Positions 1 through 11,354 of a stretch of 24,141 nt of DNA are shown one piece after another (the stretch's first letter is position 1; the number at the start of each line of letters is the position of its first letter). The stretch is from Chromera velia (taxonomy: Eukaryota; Sar; Chromeraceae). The notes beneath the pieces were generated by a model, which saw only the letters and a list, made by a program, of their open reading frames with translations, was not told the origin of the DNA and ran no database searches. The translations under genes were made by a program, and so were the position numbers. The DNA lies in NCBI GenBank assembly GCA_018398765.1, contig JAHBMJ010005183.1:48556-72696 (forward strand), given 5' to 3'.

Positions 1-21
1 AATGAATGAATGACTCAGCAG

Positions 22-380
22 GGCCCTCCAAAGACGATGAGCCTCCGAGAGATGATTGAGGCGTCTGACCGTCTCAGAGGTCTCCCAGACACAAAGAGGA
101 GGCACGGAGGGCAAAAAAGCCAAGTGCAGCAGGAGGGGTCGGGAGCATCCCGAGTGGAGGCAGAGGAAGCAAAGGAAAAGCAAAAGAAATCAGGGAAAAG
201 GGGAGATCGCCAACCTCTCCGTTTCCTTCCTTCCCATGCGAATGTGGCGTTTAACGAAAGCGAGAGACAGAGGGTCCAGAGGGCAAAGAACATGTCCATG
301 GTGAGAAGGTAGGTCTGTTAGCTTGCTTCAATTTTCCTGCTTTCCATAACAGTGATGAAACAGAATACGAAAGAGCCTGA
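22..380 (+). CDS. 3' end of an unrecognised spliced gene (last two exons)
   Basis: Seen: an open frame follows an AG at 17-18 or 20-21 and reaches AGAAG/GTAGGT at 308/309. A 44-nt intron (309-352) has a pyrimidine-rich 3' half and ends CATAACAG. The phase-2 join makes a Ser codon, and the tail DETEYERA ends at TGA 378-380. The long exon is polar and basic in its middle (EEAKEKQKKSGKRGDRQ) and then carries HANVAFNESERQRVQRAK, which looks like a short helix. The DNA just upstream (1-12) is a GAAT repeat like that in the intron of the next gene, so the start of this exon is probably an intron border. No domain is recognised. The 5' part lies outside the window. Inference: a real gene, because strong donor, acceptor, phase and stop agree; function unknown. 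Confidence 0.6.
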
Positions 381-1441
381 CATTGAAGAGCGTCAATGTA
401 GATGTGCAAGGACGTCCCGTTGTGTTTCTTCTTTCCCATCTCCGTCTTCTGTCTTCAGGTTTCTCCCTGCATCCTTCCATTCACAAATCAAAATCCTCAT
501 GCACTTGCAAGTCGAAAATCAAAGCTTTGCCTACCTCCCTTTCCTCCCTTTATTATTATATTATTTTCCGATCTTGTCAGCCCCAGGACGTGGGTTTGGT
601 TTGAAGTGGTGCGTGTAAACGTTTCCTCAACAATGCATAGATCGCTCTTGCTGTACGCTTTTTGCTTTACTCGAACGGGAATATCGAGGCCCGCAGATGC
701 GTGTGATTTTGTCTCTCCTTGCTTCTGATCCATTCTGATTCGTGCAGGAATAAAAGTCTCGCAATACTAACAAAGCTCTGATCCTAGCACACGTACCATG
801 CAATGCCAGTGTGTGGGTCTGCGTCAAGTGGCTCGAGCCAGCTTCGCATCATCAAAAGAGACGTGTTATAGAATTGCAGCTAGTGCGCATAGCCATCGCA
901 TAAGTTTGAATGTTTTCAACCCCCCCCCCAACTCGACCCCACGCCGGTTGACGTTGAAAAACAAAAAATCTAAACAAAAAATGGACACAATCACATAAAT
1001 TAAATACTCTACCTAGGTTTTGGCATCAATCAATCAATGAATCAATGATCAATCTGCCGAGTCATATTAAAATGATATTATTAACCTTAAAAGATGCATA
1101 GTAAGGAGTATCAATGGTTTGCACTTATATATTCAAATGTGTTGATAAAATTATTATGTTCATTATTTGAAGAATTGATCTTAATTTTTTTAATATAGTT
1201 TGATGTTTTAAAAGCTAAGTTTTTGACGTCAAACCTTTTATTTGCTAATTCAGTACAGATGCCCTACATAAAAATGCATTCATTTAACTCAATATAATAA
1301 TAAATTCTACACAGCAGTGACAACTGTCATTGAACGCGGTATAGAGCCGTCTTTAATTGGTAGTGGGTAACGACACGGGCTCGATCATGATGTTCTTGTT
1401 TATACACACAGATTACTGCATACATATACCCAGGTTTGTGT
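381..1441. other. Convergent intergenic region with an AT-rich island
   Basis: This lies between the + gene ending at 380 and the - gene whose last exon probably ends near 1442, so it should hold both 3' UTRs. 381-960 is of ordinary composition with no convincing exon. 1000-1330 is strongly AT-rich, with short AATCA repeats at about 1025-1052. I see no ORF, RNA gene or terminal repeat in the AT-rich part. Confidence 0.5.
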
Positions 1442-3743
1442 TCAAATCATTTTTTCTTCCACAGCTTGTCCATCCGCGCTCTGGCTGCAGTGACAGCGGC
1501 GCCTACAGGACCCAGTCCGAAACTAAACCCCTTTCTCCTCTTCACACGCGAGCTGCAAGACAGAAACAAAGGAGAAAGGGAAAAAGGGAAAAAGGGAGAA
1601 AGGGAGAGATAGAGGAAGCAAGAAAGAAGAAGGGATCACGGAAGGAAAAAAGGAAGGAAGGAAGGTAGGTAGGTAGGTAGGAAGGAAGGAAAAAGGGAAC
1701 GAAAGAAAGAAGAAAAACGAACGAACGAACGAACGAACGAACGAAGGAAAGAGAGAAAGAGACAGAGAGAAAGAAAGTGGAGGGAGACAAAGAAATGAGT
1801 AAACAAAGGAAGGAAAACAGTAGGGGGGCAGAAAAACGGTCGAGCACGCTCATCAAGATGCGGTACAAGCAGGCTGACATTAAATCCTGAGTGCATGGCT
1901 GTCTATCTTTATGCAGGTAGAGTTGCGCCAGTGAGAGAGAACACACGAGCGAGAGTGTGCATGTGTTTGCAAGATCAGGGACTTTCATGCATGCATGTTC
2001 TAAAAGATACGATATACTTCTGAATCTTGGATCGAAAACAACCAGAGACTTGCTCCATGGGCAAAAAGACCAGGTTCACGGAGCCACTGAAGCACTACTC
2101 TCCCACGCTTATACTACGGACGTACCTGGTCACTTGTGTTGCTGGTTTGACCACATACGTGAGGGGCAGGTGATCGCTCTCCCCCTCCATCAGCTGCGTC
2201 GTCCTCTGCACCCCTGCCCCCTGAGGCGCTGCTATCACAGCAAGACCATCGTAGTGCACCATCCGGTCGGTGTACCCAACGTTGATGACGTCCCCGCTTT
2301 TGATTTTCTTCGAAACTGCAGAGAGAATTAAGAGAGCATTTAGCAAAGGGGGGGGAGAGGCAAATCGGTACCAAAGCACGCTCCTAATCAATCCACCATC
2401 CCGGATTCTCACTGGGAGTTTCGGATGTAATTGCCTCTATGCACGGGTGTCTTTTCTGTGTCGACACAGGAGAAGAAAAAAAGAAGGGCCTCCTCACGAA
2501 CCGTTCACCGGAGGTCTCTCTCTCTCTCTGACTGACAATTTCCCTCCGCGCACTGTCTACATTCTTGAAGAGTTGAGGTCTCAACGAGGCACCTCCATGA
2601 GTTTCCCTCTTTCGGGATGGAGTTCAGACAGCTGCCCTCCCCCGATGCGGTCATCTGCAGAGCCGCCACCTGGGCTTCGTGGAGGTCGAGGGAAGAGGAC
2701 CCGAAGCCCTTCACGGCATACATGCACTTCTCCGCAGATTTGTTCTTTAGCCACCTATACCTGCACACATTTTCCCGAATAAATGAAGGAATGAATGAAT
2801 GAATGAATGAGTGAATGAATGAATGAATGAATGAGTGAGTGAATGAATGAGTGAATGACTGAGTGAATGAATGAATGAATGAATGAATGAATGAATGAGT
2901 GAATGAATGAGTGAATGAGTGAGTGAATGAATGAATGAGTGAATGAATGAGTGAATGAATGAGTGAATGAATGAATGAATGAATGAATGAATGAATGAGT
3001 GAATGAATGAATGAATGAATGAATGAATCAGTTTTCTGTACCTCCATCAATGAATTGTTCGTTCGTTCAATCAATCAATAAGTCATTCATCAATCACTGA
3101 ATTGTGAAAAACATTCGGTACTCCTGCAGAGAAACACACTTGACTGACTCAGGCTGGTTTCTTCACGGACTGACTGACTGACTGACTGACGTTGGTGGCG
3201 TTCCATGCAGATACCCATCATCCGTCTGGAAGGGAGGAGTGGGGGGGGTCATGGAGGTGGGGTCGTTCAATCCGGGTGTGACGAGGACGAAAGAGGATCC
3301 TTGATCGGCTTTCTTCAGCATTGTGTGTCTCTCGGCTGAGGGCATTTTGAAGAACTCCTTCCAAAAGGCGTCTGCATGCGGGAGGAAGGAAGGAAGGAAG
3401 GAATGAGACGGGCATGCAGGGTCGGAAAGGAAAGGAAGGGAAGCGGGGATGCGTGCAGGGAAGGAATGAGAGTTTCTTTCCTTTTCAGAAATGAAGAAAA
3501 AAAGGAAGACTGAAGGATCCAAACACACACAGAGGATAGAAAAAAGGGTGCATGCGTGCTGTCATTTGTCACCTTCCTTCCTTCCTTGCTCGGGCACTCG
3601 TTCCTGATCGATGAGTCCAATACTTAAGCATGCATGCTGAAGTGGAGCCAATCGACAAAGATGGGAAAGGGTTTGGTTTTGGACTTCAATTTTTTGTGAG
3701 CCGCCGCAACTAAGAGGGATCCTTCCTGTGTTCTCTCTCTCTC

Positions 3744-3782
<39 letters not shown>

Positions 3783-3839
3783 ACTCGTTCGCATTGATTG
3801 ATCCCTTCAATATGCCACTCACCCTCACCCCCTGGCTCG

Positions 3840-3889
<50 letters not shown>

Positions 3890-6800
3890 GTGCATGAAAA
3901 GGGCCGATGTCTATAAACCTCTACCGTCCCTCGTTTTTCGTCTCCCTCCCATCCCATTCAGGCTCAGCCTACGATTGCTGTCCGGGGCGAGACGGTGTCG
4001 AAGTAATGACACGATGAATATAAGAATATATGACGAATGCTCCGTAGTAGATGTCTGACTGATCCTAGAGAAAGACGCTGTGTCTGTCTGTCTGCCTGTC
4101 CGATGGACTGACGAATCACGTGTCTGGGAGTGGTCTGCGTGTTTTTTGCTTCCAGTTTCTGTACGTGGTCTATCTCCATTTTGTAGGACACCGACTTCTC
4201 CAAGAGGTCTGTGTGGAGACTGCCTGCAGGCGGATGCGCAACGGTGGGGATTTTGAAAAAGAATTTTTCGTAACCATTAAGGAGACACACGCGGGACGTC
4301 TGAGAAACAGACATTGAAGTCATTTATTGCCTTACAAATTGATTTATGTGTGATGACGAACCTTTTACCAGCGAGTTTTCCTAGCTGAAATAGAAGCATA
4401 GAGGAGAGAAAATGCGGCAGGGGGGCAACACACACCCCTCCAAGTTCAATTTTGTGACCTGAACGCATATCTTACCGACTGACAGGCGTTCAATCTGAAG
4501 TTGAAATCCCCCGTCAAGAATCTGCACTCACATGCACATGCACAAGAAGGCAATTCAGGGGAACGCAATCAATCAATCAATCCATCCGTAGATTTGCCTG
4601 CGAGGTCCCTGGTCCCTCCCATCAATGGGGACCCCCTCCTTTCTCTCCTGTCGCCCAGAGAGTATCCGGGGCGCAAGGATGCAGCAGGGTGCATGCATAT
4701 GTGGAACTGCGGCGCACTCCTTCCCTGGTCGGTCTTTGAAGAAAAAGGGCTTGCACCAACTCTGGATTGATGGAGAGAAAGGCAAAGACAGACGTGAGAA
4801 AGCAAGCAAGCACTCGAGAAGAGGCCGAAGACTGAATGGCACAAAGAAGAATATTGAATATCCATCTTTTTGCAATTATCCAGTCGATCATTCATTCATT
4901 CATTCATTCATTAATTCATTCATTCATTCATTCATTCATTTTCTCTGTCTGTCAAGACTGTGCATTTCTGCCACACTCTTCGATTGTTGACCAACTGACT
5001 GACTGACTGACTGACTGACTGACTGACATTCCAGAGGGGAAGCAGGTTTTGAGGACTGAAGACACGAAGCGGATGTCGTCCTGCACAGTGGACCGATGCC
5101 AAGTGCTGCAAAACCCACACAAAGACAGAGGAGGACAGATACATACACACAGAGAGAGAGAGAGGGAGAGAAGGGGGAAGGGGGGTAGAGACAAAAACGA
5201 CAAACAGACAGAGGGGGCAGACATTGAGTATACAACTGATCCCCAGCTCCCGTTGACTGTATTGCGTCTCTCTTTTGTGTTCATTTTTCTTTTGCCCTCC
5301 CTTCGCTTGCCAACTTCCCCGAGCCTTCCCTCCCACCCCGACTTTCCTCATGTCCACTCGCCCACATGCAGAAAAGACTAACAGATTGAACGCAGCCAGT
5401 ACTGAGGCAGAGATAGAGAAAGAAGAGAACCAAAACTCAAAAAGGGAAAGACAGCAAAAGCGAAAACAGCAGGAAACAATACAAAGCCGAAGACCCAGAA
5501 AACAAAACAGAGAAAGAGACGGAAATAAATATCGACGCAGAAACAAAGAAACCAACAGAAACAGACACACCCGTGCACTGACCTTGGCAGTCCATCCTGA
5601 CAGAAGTCCTTCACAGCTCTCGAAAAGAACTCCACATACTCTGGGGCGTCTGCAAGGTCTCGCTCAGCTTTCTCGACCTTTTTCGATCTGCGTGATGCAC
5701 CCACTCAATGCAGAGGGAGACAGGGAGGGAATAAATCCTCAAAATCACATGTGCATGCAGCCATACTCGGGGGAACCTCGGTCTCTCAAGTTCATTTGAT
5801 TGAATTACAGGGATGAATGCACGGGAAGGGAGGAACGATGATGATAAGGCCGGCAGCAGTTCTTTTTTTGAAATGTTTCTGTGTGTCTGAGATGACTCTT
5901 CCATGGTTTCTTCCCTTTTCTCCGTGCTTGACTGCTTGTCAAATCGGCTGAACAACAGAAATAGAGACAAACTAACTGATGGACAGACCTGCTCGCATGC
6001 ACAGCCATGAAGAGTGCCCGGCTCCCTTTCTGAGAGCTTTCTTCCCACAGCTCCTTTGTCTGCATCAAGAAGGAAGAAAAGTTGAATGAGCACATACGCA
6101 AAGGCGACCTACGAGGCAGACTCCCTGACGCATTTTGAGTCACATTTCCTTCCATCAAGCGAGCCTTGGGAGCGGATGTATCCTTCGTTCCTTCCTTCCT
6201 CTTTTTCAAAAGGCATTTCTTCTTACTCCCTTCGGTTTTCTGTTATTCCCTCACACTTATTGTGCAATCAAAGAAATTGCAGGCGCTTCAACCTTCCGAA
6301 TTCGTTTCGAGTATCTCCATGTATGCGCTGTCAGCTCCAAAGTCGCCAAACAGAGACAGACCGTCATTCTCCCCGTCTCCCCGTCTACATACCCCCCTTT
6401 CTCGACCACCAGTGCACCCACCCACCTGTGTTGGTATCGATTTCTCCCAGGACTCTGACTCTCTTCTTGGCCCTCTTCTCGAGGGGATAGGAGACTGCTT
6501 GAAAGAAAGAAAGTACACGCAGGCATCCAAGACAACAGAGAAGGCGGGGGAACCAGATACAAGTAGGCAAACAAGAACGTCAGACGATCCAAGACTCAAG
6601 TCGGTGTTCGCACATGATCTCAAATGAGAACAGGCCGAGAAAGCACCCCCTCACTTTGTTCTTCCCTCACAGACTCACTGACTGCCTGGTTGACCTGCCG
6701 ACTGGTGCAGCGGCCCCCATCACTGCCTGCGCGACGCCACGACTCATCAACGATCGATCGAGGGGGCGGGAGGGACGCTCGACGGCTTGCTGATAAAATA

Positions 6801-8233
6801 TGCGTGCGTCTTCCTGAGAACTCTGCATCTTGAGGTCGAGTGTTGCTGAAGAAAGCATACGTCACGGCACTCTCCGTTCATTTTGTTTGTTCCATGACTA
6901 CTGGACTGACTGACAAGATTTGAGTCGGATGTCCGATTCCGGGTGTGCAAAAGCGATAACCCGCTGGGTGTTCCCCGGTTTTCCCGCGATCTTCGCGACC
7001 TTGCGCAAGAGAGAGCCCTCAATTTTGTCCTCAGCCATTTGGTTCCTTTCCTCCGAGAGCCAGAGGTTGAACATTGGCGCTTTGGTTGGAGGGAAATTGT
7101 GGTACAATCTGAGCGCATGCATGTACGCGTCACAATGGAAGGAATCAGTGGAGGGAGGGAGCATTTAAGAGAAAAGGCATTCATGGTCATGGTGTAATCA
7201 GAAGGAAACGCTCCCGGAAGGGTCGGAAAGATTTAAACATTTTCAATAGTAGATTGCATGTGCGAGAACTGCCTTCCCTCTTTGTGGAATGCTTTTGGTT
7301 GGCCCCCCTTCAGAACAATCATGATGGTCGTGGAATCCGTTGCTGCGTGAATGTGCACAAATCTGCATGCAGACGCCGAACGGACTTCAGAAAAGGAAGA
7401 CCGACTGACTGTTCTATGAGGTATTTGGAGTCAAGCTGGGCTGGCGCTTCCTGCAGAAGTGTGCAGACACAGATACAGACATAGATATAGAAGTACACAT
7501 AGACACGCGCAAAATTGCATATATAGGGGGTAGACAAGGGGGTAAGAGCAAATCAAACAAGGCACAAAAGGGCACAAACATAGAATTAAAATATGAAACA
7601 TGCGAAAGGAAAACGGAAGAAGGAAGAGAAAGATAAATGGCCACCCATGCAGACGTACTTGGAAGAAGAAGATGTAGGCGCCCATTTGATCCGAGGGTCC
7701 GAATAACGCTCCCGCATTCAGCATGCTATTCAGCGTGTCTCTGCGTGCAGAAGGACAGAAACACATGCAGACAGAGACAGAGACATTTGTACATACACCT
7801 ATCGGCGGCGTCCCTTCCTCAGTGACTCCGGCATTTGAAAGCGAAAACAAATTTCTTGTTTTGACACAAATCAATGGCATGAAGAGAAATGATACAGGAG
7901 AAATCTATGCGTATATCTGTGACCTTTCACAGAGAATCTTCAAGGCATGCGGTCGGAGAAGGATTGAATGAAGAGAGATGCAATTCAGCTTTTGTCACAT
8001 GCGTGTGACTTGTTCTTTCCGCTCAGTGTGAGGCTCCATGTAATACCAAACTTTGCACTGACTGACTTCTTGGGCATTTTCTCCGCAGCATTGAATGTCA
8101 TCACCACATAGTTCTCAAAAGTGCCCGCCGCAGCGGCGTCCTCCGCTCCCTGCTGCAGCGTTTGTGCCAGAATGTCGGGGGATGACAGCAGAAGTAGGCA
8201 GACAAGCCCCCAGAAATGCTGTACGCTGGTCAT
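1442..8233 (-). CDS. Multi-exon gene for a secreted protein of unknown function
   Basis: Start ATG 8233-8231; the product begins MTSVQHFWGLVCLLLLSS, a clear signal peptide with likely cleavage after ILAQ. Exons read from splice borders (high to low): 8233-8067, 7740-7659, 7450-7410, 7108-6915, 6845-6683, 6472-6426, 6334-6293, 6190-(end unclear), 6059-5989, 5687-5583, 5105-5028, 4761-(end unclear), 4521-4459, 4299-4113, 4054-3973, one unresolved, 3371-3191, 2760-2537, 2315-2126 and possibly 1484-1442 (TGA). The first seven, 6059 to 4761, and 3371 to 2126 join in matching phase. Conserved-looking blocks include MGAYIFFFQ, EDKIEGSLLRKVAKIAG, EYVEFFSRAVKDFCQDG, a Cys-containing block (2760-2537) and SGDVINVGYTDRMVHYDG. 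No family is recognised; length is roughly 700 residues. It could be two genes. Nine donors begin GTCAGT, several in tandem GTCA repeats. The exon set is well supported, the exact model less so. Confidence 0.55.
1560..1800. repeat. Purine-rich tract with GGTA and ACGA microsatellites
   Basis: A nearly pure A/G stretch on the + strand, with short (GGTA)n near 1664-1681 and (ACGA)n near 1715-1744. It lies in the predicted last intron of the secreted-protein gene. The long frames it creates (FLPSFLP, FVRSFVRS on the - strand) are repeat translations and are not called. Confidence 0.8.
2783..3028. repeat. ~245-bp GAAT/GAGT tetranucleotide array
   Basis: Tandem copies of GAAT with scattered GAGT variants, almost uninterrupted. 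It is intronic in the - strand gene and starts only about 20 nt upstream of the acceptor of exon 2760-2537, close to where a branch point would be expected. The - strand translation is open through the whole array as an FIHS/FTHS repeat, because the 4-nt unit cycles through all frames without stops. Confidence 0.9.
3168..3190 (-). repeat. GTCA array at a 5' splice site
   Basis: On the - strand the exon ending at 3191 is followed directly by nearly six tandem GTCA units, the first being the intron's GT. The intron therefore starts inside a microsatellite. Confidence 0.8.
3732..3890. repeat. Composite inverted microsatellite (CT)n(CA)n ... (TG)n(AG)n
   Basis: 3732-3760 is (CT)n with small interruptions, running into (CA)n at 3761-3782. 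After a unique ~56-nt spacer, (GT)n at 3839-3868 runs into (GA)n up to 3890. The second block is the reverse complement of the first in composition and order, so the RNA could form a stem of about 50 bp. It is intronic in the - strand gene. Confidence 0.85.
4887..4938. repeat. ATTC tetranucleotide array
   Basis: About a dozen copies of ATTC with one TTAATTC interruption, intronic in the - strand gene. It is the complementary-strand version of the GAAT repeats at the left edge and at 2783-3028. Confidence 0.85.
4995..5027 (-). repeat. (GTCA)8 array at a 5' splice site
   Basis: On the - strand the exon ending at 5028 is followed directly by about eight perfect GTCA units, the first GT being the donor. 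This is the longest of the repeat-type donors in the gene. Confidence 0.85.
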
Positions 8234-8946
8234 TTTCAATGAATTCTGGTGAGAACAAAATGAAGACGGGCAGGTCTCTGCTTACATGCAGAGTGAGATC
8301 GAGACGGGAAAGTATATATAGCAACAGATATATATATGTATGTCGGTTCCTCAGCAGAAGGTTCAAACCAATTTAAGGGAGCCCTGTGACGATGATAAAT
8401 CGCTTGAGCCTGCTTGGTGCTGCTGTTGAGATTCCCGTTCGGCATCTATCTAAGTCAGCACGCACACAAACAATGCAACAGTCGCTCAGACACTGCAACA
8501 AAGAATTAAATAAAAAAAAGAAAAAAAAGATTCAAGGCGACTGTCGCTCGACTTTGCATGCATGCATGTGCGCACAGCCAAGCGGCCTGGAAAAATGCCG
8601 ACCTCGCGGCGCCGCGCGCATGCATGCAGATCGATCGCGACCCCGCGCACCGCGGCGCACGTGCATGTGTGAAATGACTGACCTATCTCTGCGTTTCAAG
8701 AATTGCTTCATCGATCCACAGAAGTTTCTTGTTGCATTCGACCAGCGCTGATGTGCAAGTCCACCTGACCACCATTGTCTCTTGCAAAGCTTCTTGTCTG
8801 ATTCTTACCCGACATAAAAACTTGAGGACCGAAGAGTGGTCTGAAACAAACAACCGTCTAAGTCTGCGCACAACAGTTGCTGAGTTCTCATTCGACCTTT
8901 TCGAAAGCAATTCGACCGCTCAGGTCGCATACTCACATAGCTCACC
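8234..8946. promoter_or_regulatory. Bidirectional promoter between two divergent genes
   Basis: This 713-bp region separates the start of the - strand secreted-protein gene (ATG 8233) from the + strand Dpy-30-like gene (ATG 8947). Near 8310-8340 it has TATATATA-type runs about 80-105 nt upstream of the - strand ATG. At 8555-8569 and 8618-8628 lie extended TGCATGCATGC palindromes, the second next to GATCGATC, within a locally GC-rich block (about 8575-8670). TGCATGCA-type words are known AP2-factor targets in apicomplexan parasites; use here is inference. No convincing ORF lies in the region. Confidence 0.5.
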
Positions 8947-10370
8947 ATGGAAGTGTATCTTACCAAAGCAGGCGTAGGGGAGGATGGAGGTGTACCTCCA
9001 AACACCTACTTGTCCATTCGTGTCGGAGAGACCCGACGTCAGGCACCACTTCGACTGAACGAGGTACGTATATACGTCTCTCGTTAATTGTCCCTGCGGT
9101 CCGGTCTTCACACAGAGGAAACACCCGTCTACCCTTACATCTTTACCTGCAGCCCTTCAGATTCCCCAGCGCCAACCACTCCAACATGAAGGTTGACCTC
9201 TTCCAGATGGTCCGTCAGTCAAAACCTCCAACTGGATTCTTCCGCTCTGTAGTTGAAAGAGATTCGTCTGACCTTTGGAACATCCAGAGTTTTCCGATTC
9301 TTCAACACATGCAGAAAGTGGCTTACCACACTTTTGCTCTCCCGAATGCACATCGTCAACTTGTACAGGTGCTGCTGGGGGTACAGCGGAGCAGTGGAAG
9401 AGAACACGCATTGGAGACTTTTTGATGGAAAGGGTGATTGCCATTCTCTTTCTCCTGAGCCTTTTGTGTGACGCACACGACTGTCTCTGCGTGTGTGTGC
9501 AGGTTGGGGGCACCCAAGTTCCTTTGAAGGAGTTTAAGGTTAACGGAGAGCTCTCAGAGACAGTCGTGATCCCTGCAGGAGACGCGGGGTCCGTGGCCCT
9601 GGAGCTGGTCGCAAAGAGCTCCGAGGGTGCACCGGCGAAAAGGTGAATGCATGCCTCCGTTCCCTATTATCATCTTCGGTTGTTGACCACTTGCTTGGTC
9701 TTTTTGCCTTTAGTGTTCCATAAAAAGTCGACAAAAGGGACGGGACTTCATCACCCTCTTTTCGTTTCGTTCGTGAGACCTGAAATTGCATGTTTCCATG
9801 CAAGCATGCTCCCTTCCCCTCCCTTCTAAATCTCTCTGCCTGCCTGCCTGCCTGCAGCCCCAGCAGAACCTCCCGACACCAGGCGGCCCTCCAGGCCCAA
9901 AAGTACTTGGAAGAGAAGGACCTCCAGAAGATTCTCCAGAAAGTCGTGCAGCAACTCCTCCTCGAGAGACCTGAGGACCCTCTGGCATTCATTGTTAGTC
10001 CGTACGTCTCTTTGAGTTGAGGGAGGGGTCCTCTGCTGGACTGTCAGGCTGTGTCTGTCAGAAAAGATGAAAAGACAACATGAAATCGTGGACACGGAGA
10101 CTTAGACCGGAAGATGACTGGCGGGCAGAAGCCGCTCGCCTTTTGCTTTTCTTCTATCGCTTCTTGGTTTTCTTCCTCCTCTGCTTCCCCAGTCTTTCTT
10201 TCCTCTGGGGAGGCAGGGATAAGATGTGAGTGCCCAGTTGTGTGGACCTGCAACGGTGACCGATGACTGTTTTCTCTCACGTTCCTCTGTCTGTCTGTCT
10301 GTGTGTGTCTGCAGGAGAAGGCAGTGGCAACAATGAGGGCAGAGAGGGGTCAGTTCACCAGACCAAGACA

Positions 10371-10457
<87 letters not shown>

Positions 10458-11198
10458 CCATGCACAGTCCATTCGGAACAGAAAGACAAAGCAGAGAGTG
10501 GACGCCTTTCTCATTTTCCTCGTTGCTCTTGCAGTTCATGCCTCGGTCGGGGACCATGTTTTCTTTTCTTTCGAATCGACCTGCTCTGCATTCTCTCGGC
10601 TTTATATTCTGTTCATCCAGCATCCTCTCTTCCTTTCTCCTCCTTGTAACCGTTTGCAGACGGCACTGCAGACGCGGGTGGACAGGTCAGAAGAGAGGTC
10701 GAGTCCTGTGGAATGAATGAAGTGGAGCTTGGTTTTCGTGCGCCTTGCCTTCTGTTTGGTGGGCTGTGTAGCGGACTCAGTGTGAGAAAAAGCCAATGCT
10801 CAGACGGAGAGCGAACGCAGGGAGGGGTAAACAATACGGAGATGGGTAGGAGCTTCATCAAGGAGAATATAAGTCTAATAAAGGAGACTCAGTGGATGAA
10901 CAGAAACTGCCAAAAGAAACGGACGGACAATCGAGCTAGACGGTACTGCAGAAGAATCTCAGGACCCTTTTACAGTCCGATAGCTCTTTCCTTTTCGTCG
11001 GATGTAGACCCAGGCGCACGTAAAGAACCCGCCTGCTTCTTGTTTTGTTTCTAATGCATTCCCCCCTCTCTTGTCTGCATTGCTTCCTTTCTTTGCAGGG
11101 TGGTGAAGCAGAGACCAAGGCAGAGGAAAGCCGTGAGTCGAAATGCTCTGTTTTTGTTTGGAAGCGGCAATTTGTGCATGTTTGCTTGGACGTGTTCG

Positions 11199-11268
<70 letters not shown>

Positions 11269-11314
11269 CTGTGTGTGTGTGTGTGTCTCTCTCTCTCTTT
11301 CTCTCTCTCTCTCC

Positions 11315-11354
<40 letters not shown>

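Noticed and set aside
15-299. - strand ORF starting MDMFFALWTLCLSLSL, signal-peptide-like
   Set aside because: It is antisense to a + strand exon with a good donor, phase match and stop; the hydrophobic run is a mirror of a polar Arg/Glu-rich exon.
1542-1988. Long - strand frame with FLPSFLP and FVRSFVRS repeats
   Set aside because: Produced by a purine-only simple-sequence tract; no splice or start support.
2783-3028. Regular repeat array considered as a CRISPR
   Set aside because: Pure tetranucleotide tandem repeat without spacers, in a spliced eukaryotic gene.
2505-3074. 189-codon - strand ORF with FIHSFIHS repeats
   Set aside because: Mostly a translation of the GAAT array; only the part below 2760 looks like a real exon, with its own acceptor.
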